Assembly: GCF_001866665.1 (NCBI RefSeq)
Contig: NZ_MLYO01000025.1
Location: 142,679-206,678 of the forward strand
DNA length: 64,000 bases
Reading direction: 5' to 3'
Source of the DNA: Streptomyces monashensis
GTDB taxonomy: Bacteria; Actinomycetota; Actinomycetes; Streptomycetales; Streptomycetaceae
The notes under the pieces are model-generated. The model had not been told where the DNA came from. It saw only the letters and a program-made list of their open reading frames with translations, and did no database searches. Positions 8,708 through 17,574 of the stretch are shown piece after piece. Each line of letters opens with the position of its first letter. The first letter of the stretch is position 1. Both the position numbers and the translations under genes were made by a program.

Positions 8708-9187
8708 CTACCGGCGGGGAGGCTCGTCGGGCATCAGCCCCGCCGCGACGGTGGCCCCGAGCTCCCAGCACGCCTGGGTGTCGGCCTTGCCGGGCTCGCC
8801 GGTGACGGTCACCGGCTCGGCGGCGCGGCGCCAGCCGAGGCCGGTGGTGACGGCCTCGACGGCACGGACGGCGCCGGTGACGTCGTTGCCCCCGTGCACG
8901 TAGTAGCCGAAGGGGCGCCCCCGGGTCTGGTCCAGGCAGGGGTAGTAGATCTGGTCGAAGAAGTGTTTCAGCGCACCGGACATGTAGCCGAGGTTCGCGG
9001 GTGTGCCGAGCAGATACCCGTCGGCTTCCAGCACGTCGGAGGCGGTGGCGGCGAGGGCCGCGCGCCGCACGACGCGGACGCCCTCGATCTCCGGTGTCGT
9101 CGCGCCGGCGAGGACGGCCTCGAACAGCGTCTGGCAGTTGGGCGACGGCGTGTGATGGACGATCAGCAAGGTAGGCACACCCCGCAC
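8708..9187 (-). CDS. Flavodoxin-like NAD(P)H-dependent FMN reductase
   Basis: 159 residues covering one flavodoxin-like domain. The first strand TLLIVHHTPSPNCQ with its Ser/Asn-rich loop binds the FMN phosphate. DGYLLGTPANLGYMSGALKH is the characteristic isoalloxazine-binding loop, and FGYYVHGGND is the next one. The family reduces flavins or quinones in the cytoplasm. Two GTG starts, at 9187 and 9178, are equally possible and make little difference. Confidence 0.87.
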   Translation of the reverse strand: MRGVPTLLIVHHTPSPNCQTLFEAVLAGATTPEIEGVRVVRRAALAATASDVLEADGYLLGTPANLGYMSGALKHFFDQIYYPCLDQTRGRPFGYYVHGGNDVTGAVRAVEAVTTGLGWRRAAEPVTVTGEPGKADTQACWELGATVAAGLMPDEPPRR

Positions 9188-9300
9188 CCTAGTGAGCGGA
9201 CGGCCGGGTGGGCCCGGGCGGACCCGCGCGGGATGTTCCGGTCGGCGTTGCCGGGGCCTCGGCCACAGGTGCGCCTCTGCTCAGGAGGGGAGACGACGAT

Positions 9301-9930
9301 GCAGGTCGGAGTGGGGGCCGTGGACGGCAACGCCGACGCGGCGGCGGCGCTGGCGGCAGTGCTCGGCGGATGCGCGGGGTCGGCGGACGCTGCCGGGAAG
9401 AAGGCCGCGAGCGCGTCGGCGTCCGCGAGGGGCGCGGGGACGGCGACGCCGAGTGGCGGCACCGTCGGCGCGCCGGGTTCGGGCTGCCCGCTGCCGGTCC
9501 GTTTCGACATCGCCCGGGACTGGAAGGCCATGTCGATCGACGCCGAGGCGGATCTGTCGAGGGCGTCGAAGGGCTCCGACGGCGATCCGACCGGAGCGCT
9601 CGCCGACAGCTTCCTGCGCCGGGGGCCGGTCACCGCCGCCTGCGAGATCGATGCGAAACCGGCCGGCCACATCGGCTTCCTGCGCGTGTGGACCGGCAAG
9701 GACGGCAACGCCGACGCGGGCACGGTGCTCCGGCAGTTCGTCGCCGCGGAGGAGAACACCGGCAGGGCGACGTACCGCACGGTCCGCACCGGCGGCGGCC
9801 TGTCCGGCGTGGAGGTGGAGTACGTCTACACCGGCAAGCTCCTGGAAGAGTCCGAGAAGGAGACCGCGCTCGCGGTGAGCACACCCGACGGGCCGGTCGT
9901 CCTGCACCTCCCTGGCCCGGAGGAACATGA
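9301..9930 (+). pseudogene. Damaged lipoprotein gene
   Basis: The readable protein has LGGCAGSADA, a lipobox, then a linker and a conserved-looking domain (CPLPVRFDIARDWKA to PDGPVVLHLPG). It lacks a proper signal sequence: no basic residues and only a weak hydrophobic run precede the lipobox, as if bases were lost there. At the 3' end the family-like sequence stops near 9925 with no stop codon. The frame then runs on to 10246 antisense to the DUF1996 gene. It is either a pseudogene or a recently truncated gene. Before damage it was probably a membrane-anchored extracytoplasmic protein of unknown role. Confidence 0.55.
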
Positions 9931-11229
9931 CCGGGACGGTGCGGGGGCCCCGGCGAGGAGGGCCGGGGACGGTGCGGGCGACGCGCCGGCACTCGGTGCC
10001 GCACCCGCCGCCGTACTCGGGGCGGCCGTCGGCACGGCTGCCGTACCGGAGCCGCCGCGGCCGGGTTCGCAGGCGCGGCCGGAGTTGATGCAGTCGACCA
10101 TCTCCCGCATCAGGCTCGCGTCGAAGAGGTCGACGAAGTCGCTGTGGTCGGTGACGGGCTTGTGCAACTGGTCGGGGAAGGAGTCGATCGCGAACAGCGG
10201 GACCGTACGGCCGCCGTCCCGCAGGCTCGGCGCGCGGACGTCGTAGACGATGCGCTGCACCAGCTGGGGGATCGCACGGAAGCCGGCCGGGCACGAGCCG
10301 TCGGGGCCGGTGAAGGCCATGTGCGTACGGTGGTCGGCGCTGTCCGTGTTGCGGCCGTCCCAGCAGCTCTGGAACCGGAAGGTGCGCACGACGTCGCTGC
10401 CCGCCGGGCACAGCGGGTACTTGTCCGTCAGCTGCCGGTCCTCGTAACCGGTGCAGCTCCACGAGGCGTTGGCGTTGCCGGGGCCGTTGACGACGGCCTT
10501 GGCGTCCCCGGTGATGATGCGCAGCAGCCGGGGCATGGCGGTGACCTTGCCGCGCGGGTTGCCCACGAACGTCAGCGTGACCTGATTCGGCGTGACGATC
10601 TGCCCGGCGTTGCCCTCCGTGCCGCCGCCCGGGGATTCCGCGTCGCGCTCGCGCGTGCCGTTCTGGAGGCGCAACACCGGCCAGTAGTATGAGGACTTGT
10701 CGCCCCGGTCCGCACAGCTCGTGCTCGCCTTCGCGAGGTCGTCGTCGCTCGCGAACGCGTTGTTGCCCTGGTTGCCGACGTAGTCGTGGACGTGGTGGGC
10801 GCCGTCGGCGACGCCGGGCGCGACGATGACGTTGTCGGAGTTGAACAGACCGCCCGCGTTGACGCCGCAGTCGGAGGTGAAGCTGCCGCGCGAGGCGCCG
10901 GACAGCTCGGGCGGGCTCGGGAGGCCGGGTTCCACGGAGGTGATGTCCGTGTAGTCGGAGACGACGGGGCCGTTTCCGCTCTGGCCGGCGCCGTTCTCGC
11001 CGTGGGCCGGGCCGATTGCGCTCCGCCCCTGGCCGGGGGCGCCTTGTCGAACCGTGGCGCCCGCACCGGCGGTTGCCCGGCCCGCCCCCCGCCCCTCGGC
11101 CGTCGAGACGTAGACGCCGGCCACGACCAGCGCGGCGCCGCCCAGCAGCACGGCCGCGGCGAGGGTCGTACGGCGGGCACCCGACGGATGTCCACGGTTG
11201 CTGCTCCGGCTACGGCTGGTGCGCGCCAA
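9826..11229 (-). CDS. Secreted DUF1996-domain protein with altered C-terminus
   Basis: TTG start at 11229 with AGAGGA before it. Residues 22-43 are a hydrophobic signal or anchor, followed by a Gly/Ala-rich linker. The DUF1996 domain runs from about 95 to 370, with the family pattern AHHVHDYVGN, PLCPAG and RFQSCWDGRNTDSADHRTHM. The function of DUF1996 is unknown; it is common in secreted actinobacterial and fungal proteins. After ACEPG (near 9925-10080) the protein becomes low-complexity Ala/Pro/Ser and then reads antisense to the lipoprotein gene, so its natural C-terminus has probably been replaced. Confidence 0.8.
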   Translation of the reverse strand: MARTSRSRSSNRGHPSGARRTTLAAAVLLGGAALVVAGVYVSTAEGRGAGRATAGAGATVRQGAPGQGRSAIGPAHGENGAGQSGNGPVVSDYTDITSVEPGLPSPPELSGASRGSFTSDCGVNAGGLFNSDNVIVAPGVADGAHHVHDYVGNQGNNAFASDDDLAKASTSCADRGDKSSYYWPVLRLQNGTRERDAESPGGGTEGNAGQIVTPNQVTLTFVGNPRGKVTAMPRLLRIITGDAKAVVNGPGNANASWSCTGYEDRQLTDKYPLCPAGSDVVRTFRFQSCWDGRNTDSADHRTHMAFTGPDGSCPAGFRAIPQLVQRIVYDVRAPSLRDGGRTVPLFAIDSFPDQLHKPVTDHSDFVDLFDASLMREMVDCINSGRACEPGRGGSGTAAVPTAAPSTAAGAAPSAGASPAPSPALLAGAPAPSRSCSSGPGRCRTTGPSGVLTASAVSFSDSSRSLPV

Positions 11230-11466
11230 GGTCGTCCTCTGTGGTTCGCCGGTCTGGGTTCACCGGCCCGGGATGGAGATCCCCCGTTTCCTACGGAGGA
11301 CGGCTGCGTGATGTTCAACAGGATCGCGAATTCACCAGGCTCTCACAGGAAATCGCGACTCTCGGCTCTTCCCTCTCGAACGTCACTGCGAACATCACAA
11401 TTACGTATCGGACATTCCACACTCCAACCTTCACACGAGGTACACACCTTGGTTAGGTTGACGCCT

Positions 11467-11514
11467 GGCCGCCCGGCTCAGCCGGACGAAACGGCCCAAC
11501 TGCCCTGCGGGGCA
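11467..11514 (+). ncRNA. Structured leader upstream of the NlpC/P60 gene
   Basis: Two hairpins lie just before the ribosome site. The first pairs GGCCG (11467-11471) with CGGCC (11492-11496) around an inner CCGG/CCGG stem (11473-11476, 11482-11485). The second pairs TGCCC (11501-11505) with GGGCA (11510-11514) around TGCG. GGAAGGAG follows at once. I looked for the c-di-AMP (ydaO) riboswitch often found before such genes and did not see its conserved segments. Whether this is a regulatory RNA is unproven. Confidence 0.35.
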
Positions 11515-11533
11515 AGGAAGGAGCACGTCTTCC

Positions 11534-13276
11534 ATGGCGCCGGAAAGCCGCGACGAGGTTCGCCAGCGGATCGATTCCCTCTACGACCGCGCGGAGTACG
11601 AGACCGGGAACTTCAACGCGACGCGGGCCATGGCCGCGGTGACGCGCTCGCGGGGCGTGCCGCTGGCCAAGCGGTCGGGGCGGCGGCCGGAACCCGCGCT
11701 GGACGAGATGGCCCGGCAGTGGTTCGACACGGCTCGCGCCAAGCTCGGCCCGACCGTCCCCGCGGCTCTGCCCGCGGACCGGCTCCCCGACCGCTCGCCG
11801 GCTCCCGCGCGCTCCCGGGAGCTGCCCGGCGGTGACACACCGGTCGTCCGCCGCCCTCTGGAACTAGAGCAGTCCCCCGTCCGCCGCGCGGTGGCCGAGC
11901 TGACCGCAGGCGGCTCCACCCAGGACGCACCGAGCGACGGCGGGCGTGCCGCCCTTCCGGTCTCCCGGCCGACCGAACTGCCGGGTGGGCCGGCACAGTT
12001 CGGGACGCCGGGCGCGCCGGGGCCGGGCGGACAAGGGTCGGTGGGATCGATGACCCCCGGTCCGCTGGAGGCGACGGCCGTCATGGCGCCGCTCGCGCCG
12101 GGACCCGCCACGTCCATGGCTCCGGGCACGCAGGGTGCGGCCACCCTGGCGGCGCCTGGCACGGCGGATGCCACGACGCTGATGACGCCCGGCACACAGG
12201 GGGGAGCCGCCTGGACGGCCGGTGACGTTCAACCGGGTACGGGGGCGGCCCTGATGGCACCCACAGCAGTACAAGGGGCGTCGACACTGATGGCCCCCAG
12301 TGCGCAGGATGCCGCAGCCCTGATGGCGTCCGGTGCGCCGGAGGCGACGGCGCTCACGGCCCATGGCGCGCAGGGCACGCCGTTCGGACGCGGCCCTGCC
12401 GAGACGGTCGCCCCGCCGGTCACCGAACCGCCTGCCGCCCCGGCCACGCCCGTACGGGAACCCAGGATCCTTCCCGGTGCCGCCGTGCCCGGCCGTCCCT
12501 CCCTCGCCGCCTCGAAGGCGAGCAACCAGCGCAAGCTGGCGGCGGCGAGCGACGTCCTCTCCCGGTACGCCGCCCGATTCCCGGTACCCGCAACGGCCGT
12601 ACCGGCCGCGCCCGTGACGACGCATCCCCCCACGGTCGCGCCCGCCCGGCCCGACGCGGCGCAGGCCGGCGCGGCCCTGACCGGCTGGGCAACCGGTCAG
12701 TGGCAACAAGCCCAGTGGGGCCCGACGCCGGGTGGACCCGCAGCGGCGGCGCAGGAACCGGGCGGGACCGCAGGGCCGGACGCCGCCGCCTCAGCCACCA
12801 CCACGGGCTCCTTCCCGCCCCCGGCGTTCACCGCACCCGACACCGGCGCGATCCCGTACCCGGCGGCGCCCGCCACGCCCGCCGGCACCCCCTCCCCCAC
12901 CCCCGAGTCGTCACGGGCCGCCCGTGCCGCCACGGCCATCGCGTTCGCTCGGGGGCAGATCGGGAAACCGTGCGTGTGGGGGGCGATGGGGCCGGGTTCG
13001 TACGACTGCTCCAGCCTCACGCAGGCCGCCTGGCGGTCCGCCGGGGTCACGCTGCCGCGTGCCGCGCACGAGCAGGCACGCGCCGGCGCCCCGGTGACGC
13101 TCGCCGGGGCCGAACCCGGTGATCTGGTCCTCTTCTTCGACGACGACCGGCACGTGGGCCTGCATGTCGGCGGCGGCATGATGGTCCACGCGCCGGGGCC
13201 GGGGTCGACGATCCGCGAGGAGTCGATCTACGGTGCCGGGGAGGCGGCGATCCACCGGATCGTGCGACCCGCCTGA
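11534..13276 (+). CDS. NlpC/P60 (C40) peptidase with long low-complexity linker
   Basis: 580 residues. Residues 1-80 form a charged helical start (DEVRQRIDSLYDRAEYETGN) without a signal peptide or membrane helix. Residues about 90-460 are low complexity, with repeated units such as MAPGTQGAATL, LMTPGTQGG and LMAPSAQDAAAL. The catalytic domain occupies the last 120 residues: Cys in YDCSSLTQAAW, His in DRHVGLHVGGGMMVHAPG. The family cleaves D-Glu/diamino-acid bonds in cell-wall stem peptides. The missing classical signal is odd for a wall hydrolase; homologues I recall share this start, so export by another route is possible. A structured leader precedes it. Confidence 0.85.
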   Translation: MAPESRDEVRQRIDSLYDRAEYETGNFNATRAMAAVTRSRGVPLAKRSGRRPEPALDEMARQWFDTARAKLGPTVPAALPADRLPDRSPAPARSRELPGGDTPVVRRPLELEQSPVRRAVAELTAGGSTQDAPSDGGRAALPVSRPTELPGGPAQFGTPGAPGPGGQGSVGSMTPGPLEATAVMAPLAPGPATSMAPGTQGAATLAAPGTADATTLMTPGTQGGAAWTAGDVQPGTGAALMAPTAVQGASTLMAPSAQDAAALMASGAPEATALTAHGAQGTPFGRGPAETVAPPVTEPPAAPATPVREPRILPGAAVPGRPSLAASKASNQRKLAAASDVLSRYAARFPVPATAVPAAPVTTHPPTVAPARPDAAQAGAALTGWATGQWQQAQWGPTPGGPAAAAQEPGGTAGPDAAASATTTGSFPPPAFTAPDTGAIPYPAAPATPAGTPSPTPESSRAARAATAIAFARGQIGKPCVWGAMGPGSYDCSSLTQAAWRSAGVTLPRAAHEQARAGAPVTLAGAEPGDLVLFFDDDRHVGLHVGGGMMVHAPGPGSTIREESIYGAGEAAIHRIVRPA

Positions 13277-13301
13277 CCCCCGGCGCGACCTGCCCCGGGG
13301 G
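13277..13301. terminator. Hairpin between convergent genes
   Basis: CCCCCGG (13277-13283) pairs with CCGGGGG (13295-13301) across an 11-base loop, directly between the NlpC/P60 stop and the stop of the opposing SDR gene. Confidence 0.55.
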
Positions 13302-13302
13302 C

Positions 13303-14367
13303 TCAGCCGTGGCGCCGGCGCCGGTGTGCGCGCCGGCTCTCGTAGTGGTCCAGCAGGGTCTCCTCCAACGGCCGGTAGGTCAGGCCGAGTTCACGGATGC
13401 CACGGCTGTTGTCGACGCGGAAGCGGATGCCGAGGTGCTTGCTGATGTAGTCCTGGGTGAGGCCGAAGGCGGGGCCCAGGATCCGAACCGGCCAGTGCGG
13501 GAGCCTGGTGCGCGGCAGCCGCAGGTCGCGCGGGTGGTGGGCGCGGAGGATGCGGGACATCTCGTGGAACGACGCCATGGTCTCCGCGGCCACGATGTAC
13601 CGGCCCCGGGCCGCCGGGTTCTCCGCCGCCGCGAGGTGCGCGTCGGCGACGTCCCGGACGTCGGCGGTGGTGAAGCTGAAGTCCGGTGCGCCGTAGCAGA
13701 AGCAGCCCCGCAACAGCTCGTCCAGCAGGAAGAGACTGCCGGAGTCGGAGGCGGGGGTGAACGAAGGGCCCAGGACCAGCCCGGGGTTGACCGACACCAT
13801 GCGCCAGCGGTCCTGCGCGGCCGCCGCCTCCCAGGCGGCGCTCTCCGCAAGGGTCTTGGCGTAGTGGTAGGGGTTGTTCGAGGCCGTGCTGGTCGTGTTG
13901 ACGTAGCGCTCCGACAGCACCTGGCCGTCCATCCCGAGCACGTCGGCGTAGTCACCGAAGATCGCGCCGACGGTCGAGGTGAACACCAGGGTGCCGACGT
14001 CGGGGGTGCGCTCGACGGCCCCGAGGACGTTTCGGGTGCCGAGCAACGCCGGGTCCACGACGTCCCGCCGGCCGTCCCGGATGCGTTCCGGCATGAGGAA
14101 CTGCGAGGCCACGTGGAAGACGGTCGAGCAGCCGCCGAACGCCTCGTCGAACGAGCCCTCCCTCAGCAGGTCGGCTTCGTGCAGGACGAGTCGACCGGGG
14201 AACGCCTCCTGCAGCTCCCACAGCGGTCGGACCTTGCGGGCGTCGGCGGCGTCGCGCACGGTCGCGTGCACCACGCAGCCCCGTTCCAGCAGACGCCGCA
14301 CCACGTGGCTGCCGACGAAGCCGCTGCCACCCGTCACCGCCACCGTCGTCCCCGCGAGTCCGCCCAC
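13303..14367 (-). CDS. Extended SDR, dihydroflavonol-reductase-like
   Basis: About 354 residues from a GTG at 14367, which has GGAGGG upstream; a longer frame to 14463 would run into operator-like dyads and is less likely. The Rossmann nucleotide loop VAVTGGSGFVGSHVV opens the protein. FTSTVGAIFG gives the catalytic Ser/Thr strand and YHYAKTLAE the YxxxK pair. STVFHVASQFL is typical of the dihydroflavonol-4-reductase / cinnamoyl-CoA reductase branch. It should reduce a carbonyl with NADPH; substrate unknown. It is divergent from fprA across about 210 bases. Confidence 0.85.
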   Translation of the reverse strand: MGGLAGTTVAVTGGSGFVGSHVVRRLLERGCVVHATVRDAADARKVRPLWELQEAFPGRLVLHEADLLREGSFDEAFGGCSTVFHVASQFLMPERIRDGRRDVVDPALLGTRNVLGAVERTPDVGTLVFTSTVGAIFGDYADVLGMDGQVLSERYVNTTSTASNNPYHYAKTLAESAAWEAAAAQDRWRMVSVNPGLVLGPSFTPASDSGSLFLLDELLRGCFCYGAPDFSFTTADVRDVADAHLAAAENPAARGRYIVAAETMASFHEMSRILRAHHPRDLRLPRTRLPHWPVRILGPAFGLTQDYISKHLGIRFRVDNSRGIRELGLTYRPLEETLLDHYESRRAHRRRRHG

Positions 14368-14465
14368 GCTTCCCCACCCTCCACGGCCGGCCTTCACAGT
14401 CCCGGCCAGGATCCCTGCGGTCGCCCCCGCGAGGAACCCCTTGCATAAGGAACACCTGAACAACC

Positions 14466-14482
14466 CATAAGATCACCTTATG
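14466..14482. promoter_or_regulatory. Perfect dyad CATAAG-N5-CTTATG
   Basis: CATAAG (14466-14471), five bases, then CTTATG (14477-14482). A further GCATAAGG copy lies about 20 bases to the left. It sits between the divergent SDR and fprA genes, in the place expected for a dimeric repressor such as a TetR or MarR protein. The cognate regulator is not in sight. Confidence 0.5.
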
Positions 14483-14521
14483 AGGTCATAGACGGGACCC
14501 CCGTACTAACTTAGGGATGCC

Positions 14522-14540
14522 TTAGTTTAGGCTTCCTCCC
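14522..14540 (+). promoter_or_regulatory. Possible iron box (DmdR/IdeR type) before fprA
   Basis: TTAGTTTAGGCTTCCTCCC matches the left half of the actinobacterial iron box almost perfectly (TTAGGTTAGGCT...) and the right half poorly, 12 of 19 positions overall. It is about 40 bases before the fprA start. A similar partial box precedes efeUO in this window. Confidence 0.4.
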
Positions 14541-14578
14541 ATTCGAGCCGACTGTCCACGTTCGAAGGGAACCTGATC

Positions 14579-15943
14579 ATGCCGCGCCCCCTGCGGGTAG
14601 CCATCGTCGGAGCCGGTCCCGCCGGGATCTACGCCGCCGACGCCCTGCTCAAGTCCGAGGTGGCCGCCGACCCCGGCGTGTCCATCGACCTCTTCGAGCG
14701 GATGCCCGCACCGTTCGGTCTGATCCGGTACGGCGTCGCCCCCGACCACCCGCGCATCAAGGGCATCGTCACCGCCCTGCACCAGGTGCTCGACAAGCCG
14801 CAGATCCGGCTGTTCGGCAACGTCGACTACCCGACCGACATCAGCCTGGACGACCTGCGCGACTTCTACGACGCGGTGATCTTCTCCACGGGCGCGACGG
14901 CCGACCGCGAGCTGCCGATCCCCGGTATCGAGCTGGACGGCTCCTACGGCGCCGCCGACTTCGTCTCCTGGTACGACGGCCACCCGGACGTGCCGCGCAC
15001 CTGGCCGCTTCAGGCCGAGAAGGTCGCCGTGCTCGGCGTCGGCAACGTCGCCCTCGACGTGGCCCGCGTGCTCGCCAAGACCGCGGACGAGCTGCTGCCG
15101 ACCGAGATACCGCCGAACGTCCACGACGGTCTGAAGGCCAACAAGGCCGTGGAGATCCACGTCTTCGGCCGCCGGGGCCCGGCCCAGGCCAAGTTCAGCC
15201 CGATGGAGCTGCGCGAGCTGGACCACTCCCCCAACATCGAGGTCGTCGTCGACCCCGAGGACATCGACTACGACGCGGGCTCGATCGAGACGCGGCGCGG
15301 CAACAAGCAGGCCGACATGGTCGCCAAGACGCTGGAGAACTGGGCGATCCGCGACGTCGGCGAGCGGCCGCACAAGCTGTTCCTGCACTTCTTCGAGTCC
15401 CCCACGGAGATCCTCGGCGAGGACGGCAAGGTCGTCGGCCTGCGCACCGAGCGCACCGCCCTCGACGGCACCGGCAACGTCAAGGGCACCGGCGAGTTCA
15501 AGGACTGGAACGTCACCGCGGTCTACCGCGCCGTCGGATACCTCTCCGACAAGCTCCCGAAGCTGCCCTGGGACATAGCCTCGGGCACCGTCCCGGACGA
15601 GGGCGGCCGGGTCGTCGAGGAGGGCGGCGGCCACCTGCAGTCCACCTACGTCACCGGCTGGATCCGGCGCGGACCCGTGGGCCTGATCGGCCACACCAAG
15701 GGCGACGCCAACGAGACCGTGGCCAACCTGCTGGACGACCACGCGAACGGCCGCCTGCACACCCCGGCCTCGCCCGAGCCGGAGGCCGTCGACGCCTTCC
15801 TCGCCGAGCGCGAGGTCCGCTTCACCACCTGGGAGGGCTGGTACAAGCTGGACGCCGCCGAGCGCGCGCTGGGCGAGCCGCAGGGCCGCGAGCGCGTGAA
15901 GATCGTCGAGCGTGCGGACATGCTGCGGGAGAGCGGGGCGTAA
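14579..15943 (+). CDS. fprA: FAD-dependent ferredoxin--NADP+ reductase
   Basis: 454 residues, the usual length for the adrenodoxin-reductase-like FprA family. It moves electrons between NADPH and ferredoxins that serve P450s and other redox enzymes in the cytoplasm. The FAD loop VAIVGAGPAGIYAADALL is at residues 7-24, APFGLIRYGVAPDHPRIK follows as expected, and the NADP loop VAVLGVGNVALDVARVL lies near 150. PVGLIGHTKGDANETV is the conserved C-terminal FAD contact. Upstream lie a palindrome and a partial iron box, which suggests iron control. The downstream gene-free stretch ends with a strong hairpin. Confidence 0.92.
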   Translation: MPRPLRVAIVGAGPAGIYAADALLKSEVAADPGVSIDLFERMPAPFGLIRYGVAPDHPRIKGIVTALHQVLDKPQIRLFGNVDYPTDISLDDLRDFYDAVIFSTGATADRELPIPGIELDGSYGAADFVSWYDGHPDVPRTWPLQAEKVAVLGVGNVALDVARVLAKTADELLPTEIPPNVHDGLKANKAVEIHVFGRRGPAQAKFSPMELRELDHSPNIEVVVDPEDIDYDAGSIETRRGNKQADMVAKTLENWAIRDVGERPHKLFLHFFESPTEILGEDGKVVGLRTERTALDGTGNVKGTGEFKDWNVTAVYRAVGYLSDKLPKLPWDIASGTVPDEGGRVVEEGGGHLQSTYVTGWIRRGPVGLIGHTKGDANETVANLLDDHANGRLHTPASPEPEAVDAFLAEREVRFTTWEGWYKLDAAERALGEPQGRERVKIVERADMLRESGA

Positions 15944-16057
15944 GGCCCTGGTCAGCGGGGTGTGAGGCCTGGTCCGGAGAGGTCCCGGATTCCTGTACGG
16001 CCCGGAGGGAGCCGGCGTCGTCGCGCCGGCCCCCTCACCCCGCTCCGGGCCCGGCCC

Positions 16058-16101
16058 GAACGGGGTCCACCCCTATGCGGATGGGCGGGCGGACCCCGTT
16101 C
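16058..16101. terminator. Long-stem hairpin after fprA
   Basis: GAACGGGGTCC (16058-16068) and GGACCCCGTTC (16091-16101) form a perfect 11-bp stem, and part of the 22-base loop can also pair. It lies 115 bases after fprA in a 370-base stretch (15944-16313) where I see no gene. It may be a terminator or another stable RNA structure. Confidence 0.45.
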
Positions 16102-16313
16102 GCCGACCATTGTCGGGGACCGGAACAGGCCCCGGCCATGTGCGCACGGCGCCCACCCGTCGCGTTCCGCGCGCACCCCGTGCGTACGGCGCACACGTCG
16201 TGCACCAGGGCGCTCGCCCGGCGGCACGCGCCGCCGCCCGGCCCCGGACGCGACGCTTCCCGGCCGAGCGGTGATACTGGGAAGCTCACCCGCCCCCATC
16301 AGCAGATTGGCCC

Positions 16314-17534
16314 ATGTCGAACTCCGCCACCGACCGCGCCGCCGCCCCGCAGACCCTCTGGGCGGTCCGCGGCCGCCATACCGGTACCGCCCCCGACGAG
16401 GTCGTGCGCCGCACCCTGCGCCGGCACAAGGACAGCGGGGACATCGACGACTTCGCCGAACCGGCCGTACCCGAGGGCACGGCCGGACGGGTCTTCGAGG
16501 CGCGCTGGCGGGCCGCCGGCACCGTCACCGTGCGGGCCCGTCTCACCCTCGTACCGAACGAGGGCCGGCCGCAGGGCCACGAGTGGCGGCTCGTCGCCGA
16601 GGCGGAGCGCCCCTGGGACGAGACCTGGCCCTCGCCCGCGACCCTGTTCTGGCCCGAGAGCGGGACCGGCGCAGGCGACGAGGGTTCCTGGGACCACCAC
16701 GCCACGGTCACGGGCGTACGCCTGCGGCAGGTCAACACGCTGCCCGAGGACGACAAGGAGATGCGCCGCCGACTGCGGGACGTCGCCCGCGAGGGGTGGT
16801 GCGTCAACGTCGTCGTGCACGAGGCCATGACCCCGGACGCGCAGGGCCGGCTGCCGCTGGCCCGGCTGCTGCCGCCCGGTCTGCGGCACCGCGTGGTGGA
16901 ACACCGCACGGCCCCGCACCAGTTCCGCGCGGTCAACTACGCGCTGAAGGACCTCGGTGTCGAGGTCCCGCGCGGCGGTGCCGTCGTACTGCCGCCCGAC
17001 CCGGCGCCCAAGGGCTACGACGGCGCGGTGCACCGCGTGCGCAGCGTCTTCCTGGACGGCACCGAGCCGCGGGAACTCTTCGCGGCCCTGCGGCACTTCG
17101 CCGCCCTGCCCCGGCCCCTGCCCCGGGAGACCGAGGAGGCACTGGACGATCTGCGCGAACACTGGACCCTGTTGACCCTCCCCGAGGAACTGGAGCGCGA
17201 GCGGCGGCTGGCCGCCCGGTACGCCGAGGCCCTGGAGGCGATGACGAAGTCGCGGGACCTGTACAAGGCCGCGGCCGAGCAGGCTCTGGAAGCCCTGGCC
17301 GCGTACCGCGACGTCCCCGCCCCCGCGTCCGCGCAGGAACGGCCCGCGGCCCGCACGCCGGGGGCGTTCCAGCAGCTGACCCGCACGTTCGAGCGGCTGC
17401 GGTTCACCGCCAAGGGGCAGCGGGAGCAGACGCACGCCCCGGACGACGCGGCGGGGGGCACCCCGGCGCCGGGCGCACCGGACGCGCCCGCCGGTCACAC
17501 GCCCGAGAACAGCGGCACGGACCGGAATCCGTGA
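16314..17534 (+). CDS. Hypothetical cytoplasmic protein, 406 aa
   Basis: I do not recognise the family. It has no signal peptide or membrane helix. Residues 1-140 look like an alpha/beta domain (LWAVRGRHTGTAPDEVVRR start). The middle has a mixed domain that includes WCVNVVVHEAM and HRVVEHR. Residues about 285-345 are strongly helical (ELERERRLAARYAEALEAM). The last 50 residues are a disordered Pro/Ala/Gly tail. Codon usage is normal, so it is a real gene. A 73-codon gene follows within 40 bases with a good ribosome site and is probably co-transcribed. Confidence 0.75.
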   Translation: MSNSATDRAAAPQTLWAVRGRHTGTAPDEVVRRTLRRHKDSGDIDDFAEPAVPEGTAGRVFEARWRAAGTVTVRARLTLVPNEGRPQGHEWRLVAEAERPWDETWPSPATLFWPESGTGAGDEGSWDHHATVTGVRLRQVNTLPEDDKEMRRRLRDVAREGWCVNVVVHEAMTPDAQGRLPLARLLPPGLRHRVVEHRTAPHQFRAVNYALKDLGVEVPRGGAVVLPPDPAPKGYDGAVHRVRSVFLDGTEPRELFAALRHFAALPRPLPRETEEALDDLREHWTLLTLPEELERERRLAARYAEALEAMTKSRDLYKAAAEQALEALAAYRDVPAPASAQERPAARTPGAFQQLTRTFERLRFTAKGQREQTHAPDDAAGGTPAPGAPDAPAGHTPENSGTDRNP

Positions 17535-17574
17535 CCCGCGAGCAGCACGCGGAACGGGGCCGGAAGGAGACGGC

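Noticed and set aside
11300..11533. ydaO-type c-di-AMP riboswitch before the NlpC/P60 gene
   Set aside because: Expected from context, but none of the conserved ydaO segments (such as GGGGGACCCA-like or GGGGTGAATCC-like runs) is present; only generic hairpins are seen.
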